DNA from: Pirellulales bacterium
GTDB lineage: Bacteria; Planctomycetota; Planctomycetia; Pirellulales; JAICIG01
Reading direction: 5' to 3'
Length of the DNA stretch: 5,225 bases
Assembly (NCBI GenBank): GCA_025924495.1
Contig: JAICIG010000505.1
Location: forward strand, 1-5,225
This document shows positions 1-5,225 of the stretch, piece after piece. The position numbers and the translations under genes were made by a program. The notes beneath the pieces are model-generated. The model saw only the letters and a list, made by a program, of their open reading frames with translations. It was not told the DNA's origin and ran no database searches. How positions within the stretch are numbered: position 1 is the stretch's first letter; each line of letters opens with the position of its first letter.

Positions 1-1455
1 ATTGCGAAACGGCCCGATCCGCCGAGCTGGCGTGGCGTGGACCGAGGTCGAGTCGGCATTATTCTTGTCTACGTGATCGAGAGGATTCATCAGCAATTTC
101 TCCGTCGAGACAAGATCCGTGAAACTCGCCTTGAGGAACGAATCGTTTGAAGTGTTTTCAAGCAGCCGGCGGACGAGATACGCCATGCCGGGAATTAACT
201 CGCCATAGGGCATGTAGATCCGCATCCGGTAACCCATGTCGACCAGAACCTGCTTTTCCAGGTCGCCCATGCCGTACAGCATCTGCAATTCAAAGGCCGT
301 TGGCGGCAAGCCGAGTTGCCTCGCCGCGGCTAGCCCATGCGCAAGCGAACGGATATTGTGACTACCCAAGGCCGGCCGCAATGTCTGATGATTGAGCATC
401 AAGAAGCGGGCCAGCCGTTCGAAATTGGCGTCCGACTGCCATTTCTGCTGGAAGACCGGCACAGGCCAGCCATGTTGCTGGGCATGAACCGTTTCGTAAT
501 CCCAATAAGCGCCTTTGACAAGCCGAATCCAGACCGGCGTGCCACGCTTTCGCGCCCACTCGGCCAATATCTTCAGGTCCTGCTCGGAGTCTTGTAAATA
601 AGCCTGGATCACGATTCCGATGTTGGGCCAATCGCGGAACTCGTCCTCCAGCATGATTTGCTGGAAGATAGCCAGCGTCAGGTCCTTGGTCTGATACGAT
701 TCCATGTCGACGTGGACCTGCGCGTTGCGCTGGCGCGCCTTGCGCAGCAATGGCCGCAATCTTTCGCCCACGCGGTGCAAAGCGCCTCGCGGGTCAATCG
801 GATCGAATTGACTGTCGAGCGCCGAGAGCTTGATGGAGACGTTCACTCGCGGCAACGCGTTGAACCCGTCGCGGTCGATCTGCGGAATCTCAGACCAGGA
901 GTTAGCCGTCGGCGCCAACTGGTCGAGCAGATCGAGATATTGTTGCAGATAACGATCCGCTTCGACTTCGCTGGTCACCGCCTCGCCCAAGACATCGATG
1001 GTAAAGGCGCGCCGGAGCTTTCGCTCGCGCATGGCGGCGGCGAGCACTTCCGCTGTCGTCGTGCCGGCAATGAAGCGGCGCGCATGTCCCATGGCTTGGC
1101 GGCGCGCGGCTAGCGCCAGCGCGCGGCCGGCAATCGAGTGGGGAGTGGCAATGCCCAGCCCCAAACGGACGGCGCCGGGCAGATGCCGATCAACTTCGTG
1201 GAAGTATTCGTGCAGATGGCGAATGGTCGATTCGCTAGAATCGAGCATCGGCAAGACGTCGATAAAGCGAAACATCTGGACCTTGACCGACTCGTCCTGC
1301 ATCGCCCAAGACATCACTCGGTCGTCCCACCAACGACGCTCGAGAATGCTCGGCTGTCGATGGGAAATACGATCGAAGATCGTCTGACCGATTTCGCGCG
1401 TGATCGCCTCGATTTTGGCGAGCGATTGAGGACTGAAGTCGTCGGGTGGCCTGAT
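1..1455 (-). CDS. putA: Bifunctional proline dehydrogenase / P5C dehydrogenase (PutA), N-terminal part
   Basis: Proline dehydrogenase half of PutA, the FAD enzyme that oxidises L-proline to pyrroline-5-carboxylate. The 485 visible codons have no stop, so the 3' end lies outside the window. An N-terminal helical arm (about residues 1-120, with a WWDDR motif and a VKVQMFRFIDVLP stretch) precedes the beta/alpha barrel. Barrel motifs in order are VSIKLSALDSQFDP (from 206), VHVDMES (from 247), IRLVKGAYWDYE (310-321), FELQMLYGMG (from 388), MRIYMPYGE (411-419) and LVRRLLENTSNDSF (427-440). From recalled E. coli PutA, K209, D250, Y317, Y414 and R429/R430 match its proline-site residues. The long N-terminal arm, and about 45 residues continuing past the barrel to an FRN end typical of the linker into the aldehyde dehydrogenase domain, argue for the bifunctional form over short monofunctional PRODH. 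The start is inferred: GTG at 1455-1453 is the only common start codon between the in-frame stop at 1527-1525 and the conserved arm. The next candidates (1317, 1314) would delete WWDDR. There is no well-spaced Shine-Dalgarno. Confidence 0.94.
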   Translation of the reverse strand, partial: MRPPDDFSPQSLAKIEAITREIGQTIFDRISHRQPSILERRWWDDRVMSWAMQDESVKVQMFRFIDVLPMLDSSESTIRHLHEYFHEVDRHLPGAVRLGLGIATPHSIAGRALALAARRQAMGHARRFIAGTTTAEVLAAAMRERKLRRAFTIDVLGEAVTSEVEADRYLQQYLDLLDQLAPTANSWSEIPQIDRDGFNALPRVNVSIKLSALDSQFDPIDPRGALHRVGERLRPLLRKARQRNAQVHVDMESYQTKDLTLAIFQQIMLEDEFRDWPNIGIVIQAYLQDSEQDLKILAEWARKRGTPVWIRLVKGAYWDYETVHAQQHGWPVPVFQQKWQSDANFERLARFLMLNHQTLRPALGSHNIRSLAHGLAAARQLGLPPTAFELQMLYGMGDLEKQVLVDMGYRMRIYMPYGELIPGMAYLVRRLLENTSNDSFLKASFTDLVSTEKLLMNPLDHVDKNNADSTSVHATPARRIGPFRN

Positions 1456-1579
1456 GTCGTCCTGCACTGGCGGCGAATCTCGACTTCCAATTCGATCGGA
1501 GCTGCCTTCAAGGCAACGAGGGAGCTAAGGATAGGCGGATTGGGCGCGGCGCGGATAACCGGCTCACGGCCCCGCTAGA

Positions 1580-1607
1580 ATCCTAAAGCCAGGTCGGATT
1601 GGGTCAA
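1580..1607 (-). promoter_or_regulatory. Candidate sigma70-type promoter for putA
   Basis: On the minus strand, TTGACC (1607-1602) is followed after 16 bases by TAGGAT (1585-1580). These match the -35 consensus at 5 of 6 and the -10 consensus at 4 of 6, including the important first, second and last positions. The predicted transcript would start near 1573 and carry a leader of roughly 115-120 bases before the GTG start. The -35 box overlaps one arm of the inverted repeat at 1598-1648. The call is pattern matching by eye; planctomycete promoters are poorly defined. Confidence 0.3.
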
Positions 1608-1648
1608 GCAGGCGGTGGAGTGCGCCCTGCGCTCCTCACGGACCCAAT
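1598..1648. repeat. GC-rich inverted repeat (REP-like hairpin) upstream of putA
   Basis: ATTGGGTC at 1598-1605 pairs perfectly with GACCCAAT at 1641-1648. The 35-base interior can itself pair, through GGAG at 1617-1620 with CTCC at 1632-1635 and GCGC/GCGC around CCT. No T run follows on either strand, so it is not a standard intrinsic terminator. Structured intergenic elements of this style (a GGGT...ACCC closing stem around a GCGC-rich core) are common in planctomycete genomes, which suggests a dispersed REP-like element. It could also be an operator, since one arm overlaps the candidate putA -35 box. Copy number elsewhere cannot be seen here. Confidence 0.45.
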
Positions 1649-1796
1649 GCCATCAATGGAAGGTAGATAAGCCAGCGCTTGCGGCAAGAGCAGAGGAAAC
1701 CGCGTAAACCAAGCAAACGGACTGCCCACGCGCTCGCCTGTGCAGGCGTCGTCCCAATTGTTGCAACTGGAAATCTGATGGACTTACTTGGGCAAT

Positions 1797-1841
1797 AAAA
1801 AACCGCGGATTACCCTGGATAACCAGACACAATCCGCGGTT
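1797..1841 (-). terminator. Rho-independent terminator of the Gly/Met-rich protein gene
   Basis: A perfect 11-base inverted repeat, AACCGCGGATT (1801-1811) and AATCCGCGGTT (1831-1841), encloses 19 bases. The loop contains a second small hairpin, CTGG-ATAA-CCAG (1815-1826). Read on the minus strand, the stem ends in a run of six T (1802-1797), as expected for an intrinsic terminator. It lies 38 bases past the stop codon at 1880, so it fits as the end of that transcript and separates it from putA. On the plus strand no T run follows the stem, so its direction is clear. Confidence 0.85.
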
Positions 1842-1879
1842 CAATGGGTCAAAAGTATGGCTTCGGCCTTAGCCGGAGA

Positions 1880-2776
1880 TTAGCGAGCGCTGCGAAATGC
1901 CGGCGATTCGGATTGAGCGGTCTCGCCAGGACTGGCGGCAGGCTTTTTGTCTTCGTGGTCGAACTTGTGGTTCTCATATTCGGTCACGGCCTGATGAGCG
2001 AGAAGCATGCCCTCGCGCAGCTCATCCTCGGTGAAATAAGGTTCGCTGCTGCCATCGGCATGCTCGATGCGCTTGGCAGTTAGGGTTTGCCAGCTCATTT
2101 CATTATTCAAATGCCAGGCGGCAACCTGAGCCGCGCGCTGGTTGATCTTGCCGTAACCAAGCTGGCGGCAGAGTTCTTCGACGCCCGGCTTTTTGCTGAG
2201 CGTTTCGATCGGCGCTAGCTTGTAAGTCATTGCAGGACGCGGCTCGGGCTTGCCATGCTCGAGGCACATGCAGGGGACTTTAAAGTTCCCTTCTTTTTCG
2301 GCGGGGACGTTAAAGAAACCGCCGCCCATGCCCATGCCGCCGCCCCCCATGCCGCCCATGCCGCCGCCCATCCCTTGCCCGCCTCCGCCACCCATTTGTG
2401 CCAACACCGGAGAGGCGGCAAAGGCTTCGGGCAGTTTGACGTTCAGCGGCTTCTTGGTTTTGTTCTTGATGAACACTCGACCTTGGGTCGAGTCTTTCGG
2501 AATTAGCTTTACTTCCACTTGTCCAGCATTTACAGCATCGAACAATTCCACGGTTTCATTCGAGGGATCGAAACTGCCGACCTTTTTCGGCCGGCTCTTG
2601 GCAGGCGCGGCAGACGAGCTATCGTCGGCCGAGGGCTTTTTCGTAGACGTCTTTGGACGTCCGGCAGCCATCGAGAGCGAAAGAGAGCTCGACAAGACTG
2701 CGGCAATCAACACGAGGGGAACCAGCGCCGCTGACGCTGAATGCCGCGTGTAACGAACTCGATTGAGCGAAGTCAT
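1880..2776 (-). CDS. Secreted Gly/Met-rich protein with possible thioester-like C-terminal domain
   Basis: Function unknown. The protein has 298 residues. Residues 1-38 look like a Sec signal peptide: basic start (R7, R10, R11), a hydrophobic core at about 17-36, and likely cleavage near SMAA (35-38). A Lys/Ser/Pro-rich linker (39-66) leads into a short beta-like segment (75-125) containing FIKNKTKKPLNVKLPEAF, which resembles an Ig-like strand pair. A Gly/Met-rich tract (128-153) follows. The last part (154-236) holds FFNVP, the CMCLEHGKPEP motif (C169, C171) and ELCRQLGYG (C203). It also holds a helix with RAAQVAAWHLNNEMSW (Q217, W221). The acidic/Lys tail is probably disordered. A KKP motif recurs at 46-48, 108-110, 195-197 and 277-279. 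ATG at 2776 is supported by GGGAGGAAG seven bases upstream, and an intrinsic terminator follows, so it is probably monocistronic. I know the architecture from planctomycete hypothetical proteins. A surface or cell-envelope role is inference from the signal peptide and the thioester-like motifs. Confidence 0.88.
   Translation of the reverse strand: MTSLNRVRYTRHSASAALVPLVLIAAVLSSSLSLSMAAGRPKTSTKKPSADDSSSAAPAKSRPKKVGSFDPSNETVELFDAVNAGQVEVKLIPKDSTQGRVFIKNKTKKPLNVKLPEAFAASPVLAQMGGGGGQGMGGGMGGMGGGGMGMGGGFFNVPAEKEGNFKVPCMCLEHGKPEPRPAMTYKLAPIETLSKKPGVEELCRQLGYGKINQRAAQVAAWHLNNEMSWQTLTAKRIEHADGSSEPYFTEDELREGMLLAHQAVTEYENHKFDHEDKKPAASPGETAQSESPAFRSAR
2318..2395 (-). repeat. Low-complexity tract encoding Gly/Met-rich linker
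   Basis: On the plus strand this stretch is made of imperfect repeats of CCGCCCATG-type units. It codes for residues 128-153 of the minus-strand protein, where 19 of 26 residues are Gly, six are Met and one is Gln. It separates the N-terminal beta-like segment from the C-terminal Cys domain and probably acts as a flexible linker. The short imperfect repeats, all in multiples of three, make length change by slippage plausible without a frameshift. Confidence 0.75.
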
Positions 2777-2783
2777 GCTCCAA

Positions 2784-2792
2784 CTTCCTCCC
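2784..2792 (-). promoter_or_regulatory. Shine-Dalgarno site of the Gly/Met-rich protein gene
   Basis: GGGAGGAAG on the minus strand (2792-2784) ends seven bases before the ATG at 2776-2774. It contains a GGAGG core and fixes the start. It is the only strong ribosome binding site seen in this window, which suggests this gene is translated more efficiently than its neighbours. Confidence 0.75.
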
Positions 2793-2828
2793 AGACTCTG
2801 GCCTGAAACGTTCCGTATCGAAGAGATG

Positions 2829-2870
2829 AAAAAACGCCGCTAACCTTTGCTCTAGACTAATCAAACGGCG
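2829..2870 (-). terminator. Possible terminator or leader attenuator between the propeller gene and the Gly/Met-rich gene
   Basis: On the minus strand CGCCG (2870-2866) can pair with CGGCG (2839-2835), with an inner TTTG/CAAA pairing and a six-base bulge. A run of six T follows directly (2834-2829). The loop is long and the outer stem only five pairs, so it is weaker than the terminator at 1797-1841. It lies 180 bases after the stop of the upstream propeller gene and 37 bases before the Shine-Dalgarno of the downstream gene. It could therefore end the upstream transcript or act in the leader of the downstream one. Confidence 0.4.
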
Positions 2871-3049
2871 AGAGAAGTCCAAGGAAATCTGGCGGCCGGT
2901 GGTGCGTTTTCCTGGGAATGCCGGCAATCGGCCCTGCCGAAGCGGCCTTCCCGCAGCGGACCTCGACTTCAGCCCAATAGATGCCCGCACCCCGGGGCAA
3001 ACATGCTCTACGACCGCGGGTGAAGTGACCGCGCTTCATCCCTGGCAAA

Positions 3050-4330
3050 TCAGCGATCTGCCAGCGGTAGTTCGGCGCAAATCACTTGTTGGTCGTCTCT
3101 TGCGTAAATCGAGGAACCGGCATAGGCGGGATGCGCCCAGGTGGGGTCGATCAGCTTGGTGCGCGACGTTTCTTGATAACCTGACCGGTTTAGATTCGCC
3201 ATGATCAGTTCCCCGTCGGAATTTAGGACTAGGCTACGATCGCGGTCGCCGATCCAGACCAACGTCGCCTGAGGATTGCGGCCGCGGGGCGTCATGCGGT
3301 TGCCGTCGTCCCACAATTTGCGGCCGGTCTCAAGTTCAAAACAGGTGAGCCCGAATCGCTTGTCGAGCAGGTATCCGTAGCCGTCGCGGTACAGAGGCTG
3401 CGACATCAGCCCGCGCAACGTGTCGCTGTTTTCCCAGGCGAGTTCAACTTGGCCTGGCATTGCGCCGAACCGAATCGCTTTAGAACCTTCCCAGTAGCCC
3501 GAAACAAACAAGAGCCCTTTTTGAAAGATCGGCGTGGCAATCGAGACGCCGTAAGTGACTTTGTAGGGAACCGCCCATTCAACGCGGCCTGTCTCGAGAG
3601 CTATTCCCAAGACATGCTCGGGCGTCCAACCAACCAACTGCGGACTCCCGCCGTGTTCGGCGATGATGGGCGTCGCATAGCCGGCCGGATCGCTCGCTGA
3701 GCGCCAGCACTCCCGGCCATCGCGACGGTCGAAGGCGATGTAACAACCATCCGGCTGGGCGGCTACATGAATCACAACCAGGTCATTCCAGACCAGCGGC
3801 GAAGCGGCAAATCCCCATTCGGGAATTTTGGCTTGATATTCCGCCACGCAATCATGCGACCAGATCACGGCGCCGGTTTGCGCCGCAAGGCAATGTACAT
3901 GGCCCACGGCTCCCAAGGCATATACGCATCCGTCAAACACAGTCGGCGCCGCACGCGGGCCCGAACCATAGTCGAGCGTTCCATAGCGCACAGCGTAAGA
4001 ATGCGTCCACAATTTCTTGCCGGTCTCGGCGTCGAAACAGAGAATTCGTTCGAGTTCCTCGGGCTCTGGCTGACGATCCATTATGAAAGTTCGCCCGTCG
4101 GCCACGATCACGCCCGAGTAACCGCCGCCCACCGGCTGCTTCCAGCGCTCGCGCAAACCTTCGACGGGAAATGCCTCCGCTAACTTGGGACCTTGCCAAC
4201 TGCCGTCGCCTCGCGGTCCCCGCCAACGCGGCCAATCCTCCGCATGAAGTGACGAGGAAAACGCGACGAAGAGCCACACAGTATGGAGCCAGCAAAACGC
4301 GACGATGCGATGGCAGTGATGGTTCGGCAT
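3050..4330 (-). CDS. Secreted PQQ-like (BamB-like) beta-propeller protein
   Basis: The protein has 426 residues and is predicted to be exported. Residues 1-30 form a signal peptide (His/Arg start, hydrophobic VAFCWLHTVWLFVAF core, SLHA cleavage site before E31). The mature protein opens with DWPRWRGPRGDG (32-43), a start typical of planctomycete PQQ-like propeller proteins. Blade motifs with the end pattern Asp/Glu-x-x-Thr/Asp-Gly-x-x-x-Trp are visible at 98-108 (CFDAETGKKLW), 147-157, 199-209, 242-252 and 330-340. The repeats are closest to the PQQ-like/BamB outer-membrane assembly fold. At 426 residues it is shorter than typical quinoprotein alcohol dehydrogenases (about 600), and I see no sign of their catalytic region, so a binding or scaffold role is more likely than oxidation. 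ATG at 4330 gives a complete signal peptide but lacks a clear Shine-Dalgarno. The gene begins 52 bases after the NHL gene on the same strand, which allows an operon. The partner or substrate is unknown. Confidence 0.9.
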   Translation of the reverse strand: MPNHHCHRIVAFCWLHTVWLFVAFSSSLHAEDWPRWRGPRGDGSWQGPKLAEAFPVEGLRERWKQPVGGGYSGVIVADGRTFIMDRQPEPEELERILCFDAETGKKLWTHSYAVRYGTLDYGSGPRAAPTVFDGCVYALGAVGHVHCLAAQTGAVIWSHDCVAEYQAKIPEWGFAASPLVWNDLVVIHVAAQPDGCYIAFDRRDGRECWRSASDPAGYATPIIAEHGGSPQLVGWTPEHVLGIALETGRVEWAVPYKVTYGVSIATPIFQKGLLFVSGYWEGSKAIRFGAMPGQVELAWENSDTLRGLMSQPLYRDGYGYLLDKRFGLTCFELETGRKLWDDGNRMTPRGRNPQATLVWIGDRDRSLVLNSDGELIMANLNRSGYQETSRTKLIDPTWAHPAYAGSSIYARDDQQVICAELPLADR

Positions 4331-4382
4331 GGTTGATGCGAAGGCGGGATGGAGCAGCGATGAGCTGCAACGCGGATGAGTC

Positions 4383-5225
4383 TCAAGGAGTGCGGTATGT
4401 CAGTTGGATCGTATCGAAATCAACTGTGTCAGTCAGGCGGATGGGCGCGGTCCAGACGACGCTGCCGACCTTGCACAACCCGGAGCCAGACTCTTCGCAA
4501 TAATAGTACATAAAAGAGAATTTCAGCGTTTCAGACCCTTGTTCGGAAGCAAGCGGCAGCGAAATCTTGAAGTCGGCAGCGGGCGCAGCGAGTTTGGTCG
4601 GACGGTTTAAGGCGACTCGGTCGATGGGGCCTGTCGAAGATTCGGATTCAATCCAGTACTGCGTCGGCGCCGCCTCGTTGATTTTGTACCCGTTCGGCAA
4701 TTTCACGGAGATGTGCAGTTTGATCGTACCGCCTTGTGGTTTAACGTCTGCAGCTTTTAGTTGCACGAACTTCGGATCAGCAAGCGCCGGCTTTGCAGCC
4801 GCTTGGACTTTGACCGGCGGCGTCAAGCCTTCGATGGCGAGCGTGCTGACGGTCTTATCTTCCAAGTTGAGCACCCGAATTGCATGGTTGTTGGTATCGG
4901 CGATATATAGCTTGCCTGCAGACGCGCTTATTCCGCCCGGCTCGTCGAACTCGGGCGGCTCGTCATTGCTGCCTGCTTTGCCTGTGCCAGCAATCGTCGA
5001 AACGGTGTGTTCGGCCAAATCAATCACGCGAATCTTGTTGTTATAGGTGTCGGCGACATACAAGCGGCCGTCAGCGAAAGCCACGCCGAGAGGATGTTGG
5101 AACCGGGCCCGCTCAGCCGGTCCGTCATCATTGCCAAATGTGAATAGCCGGCTGCCCTTCAGTCCGGCCGTGCCTACCAACGTCGTCACCTTTTGATTGG
5201 CTTGGAACGGCACGACGCGAATGGA
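4383..5225 (-). CDS. NHL-repeat beta-propeller protein, NHLRC2-like, C-terminal part
   Basis: The 280 visible residues are the C-terminal part. The frame is open to the window edge (reading SIRVVPFQANQKVTTL), so the GTG at 5213 lies inside a propeller strand and is not taken as the start. Two clear NHL repeats follow: PLGVAFADGRLYVADTYNNK with IRVIDL, ending in VSTIAGTG, then GGISASAGKLYIADTNNHAI with RVLNL and VSTL (numbering from 5213: about 41-76 and 93-125). After a linker, residues 148-276 form a beta-rich domain (KLPNGYKINEAAPTQYWIES, FSFMYYYCEESGSGLCKVGS). This arrangement matches NHLRC2-type proteins, which carry an N-terminal thioredoxin-like domain, an NHL propeller and a C-terminal beta domain. 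The thioredoxin-like part would lie outside the window and is only expected. Cys 239 and Cys 247 in the last domain are spaced like a redox or structural pair. The cellular role of bacterial members is not established; it may be co-transcribed with the PQQ-like gene downstream. Confidence 0.88.
   Translation of the reverse strand, partial: SIRVVPFQANQKVTTLVGTAGLKGSRLFTFGNDDGPAERARFQHPLGVAFADGRLYVADTYNNKIRVIDLAEHTVSTIAGTGKAGSNDEPPEFDEPGGISASAGKLYIADTNNHAIRVLNLEDKTVSTLAIEGLTPPVKVQAAAKPALADPKFVQLKAADVKPQGGTIKLHISVKLPNGYKINEAAPTQYWIESESSTGPIDRVALNRPTKLAAPAADFKISLPLASEQGSETLKFSFMYYYCEESGSGLCKVGSVVWTAPIRLTDTVDFDTIQLTYRTP

Larger units (their letters stand above)
1456..1796. other. Intergenic region upstream of putA
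   Basis: No credible gene is seen here on either strand; open frames are short, and one of them runs through the terminator at 1797-1841. It holds the candidate promoter and the inverted repeat listed separately. There is also a small hairpin at 1735-1748 (CGCCT/AGGCG arms around GTGC) of unknown meaning. The remaining sequence, about 1650-1734 and 1749-1796, shows nothing I recognise. The stretch 1456-1524 is open in the PutA frame but has no common start codon, so it is probably the 5' leader. Confidence 0.6.
2777..3049. other. Intergenic region between propeller gene and Gly/Met-rich gene
   Basis: This 273-base gap has no gene I can support; open frames on both strands are short and arginine-rich, as GC-rich noncoding DNA gives. 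It holds the Shine-Dalgarno and hairpin listed separately. GC-rich self-complementary stretches also occur near 2982-2999 (TGCCC/GGGCA arms around a CCCCGGGG palindrome) and near 2921-2940 (CGGCA/TGCCG). A promoter for the Gly/Met-rich gene is expected here, but I find no convincing -35/-10 pair. Confidence 0.55.

Noticed and set aside
658..1113. Plus-strand open frame of 151 codons opposite putA, with others at 998-1387 and 1138-1578
   Set aside because: All are antisense to the PutA frame, whose recognisable motifs run without a break through the region; the products are Arg-rich and match no family I know.
1653..1844. Minus-strand 63-codon frame between the Gly/Met-rich gene and putA
   Set aside because: It begins just before the terminator stem and reads straight through it, so it would not be transcribed from upstream; no family resemblance.
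2318..2395. Repeated CCGCCCATG units considered as a CRISPR or tandem-repeat array
   Set aside because: The units are short, imperfect, contiguous and in frame with a protein; there are no spacers.
2250..2753. Plus-strand open frame of 167 codons with a Pro/Met-rich tract
   Set aside because: It is the complement of the Gly/Met-rich gene; the Pro run mirrors the Gly codons. The minus-strand frame has a signal peptide, Shine-Dalgarno and terminator; this one has none of them.
2857..3048. Minus-strand 63-codon frame starting (TTG) right after the propeller gene stop, overlapping a 123-codon frame at 2619-2990
   Set aside because: Weak start, no Shine-Dalgarno, Arg/Gly/Pro-rich composition typical of GC-rich noncoding DNA, and the longer frame runs into the Gly/Met-rich gene out of frame.
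3050..4330. PQQ-dependent alcohol/glucose dehydrogenase
   Set aside because: The protein is much shorter than quinoprotein dehydrogenases and no catalytic Asp/Cys-disulfide region or cytochrome motif is visible; only the repeat fold is supported.
3933..4370. Minus-strand 145-codon frame overlapping the start of the propeller gene
   Set aside because: It is a shifted frame of the PQQ-like gene, Arg-rich, with no signal or motif.

Overview
The window looks like ordinary chromosomal DNA from a planctomycete, most likely Pirellulales-like. The reasons are moderate to high GC, loosely packed genes that are all on the minus strand, weak or absent Shine-Dalgarno sites at some starts, and the protein families present. 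These include a secreted PQQ-like beta-propeller protein opening with a DWPRWRGPRGDG-type motif, a secreted Gly/Met-rich protein of a type common in that phylum, and an NHL-repeat protein of the NHLRC2 type. This placement rests on family recognition and was not tested by a search.

Layout, in the direction of transcription (high to low coordinates): (1) 5225-4383, the C-terminal part of an NHL-repeat protein whose start lies beyond the window; (2) 52 bases later, 4330-3050, an exported PQQ-like/BamB-like beta-propeller protein, possibly co-transcribed with the first; (3) a 273-base gap holding a hairpin followed by six T, a possible terminator or leader attenuator; (4) 2776-1880, an exported Gly/Met-rich protein with a strong ribosome binding site, closed by a clear intrinsic terminator at 1797-1841; (5) a gap of about 340 bases with a GC-rich inverted repeat and a candidate promoter; (6) 1455-1, the N-terminal half (proline dehydrogenase part) of a probable bifunctional PutA, running off the left edge.

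The genes do not form an obvious pathway. PutA is cytoplasmic or membrane-peripheral proline catabolism; genes 2 and 3 are exported proteins, and the location of the NHL protein cannot be seen. No RNA gene, mobile element, CRISPR array or defence system is visible. The observation most worth a second look is in the Gly/Met-rich protein: its C-terminal domain carries a Cys-Leu-Glu...Pro motif and an Ala-Gln-X-Ala-Ala-Trp-His motif that resemble the Cys and Gln motifs of internal-thioester (TED/TQXA) adhesin domains, at a shorter spacing than usual.
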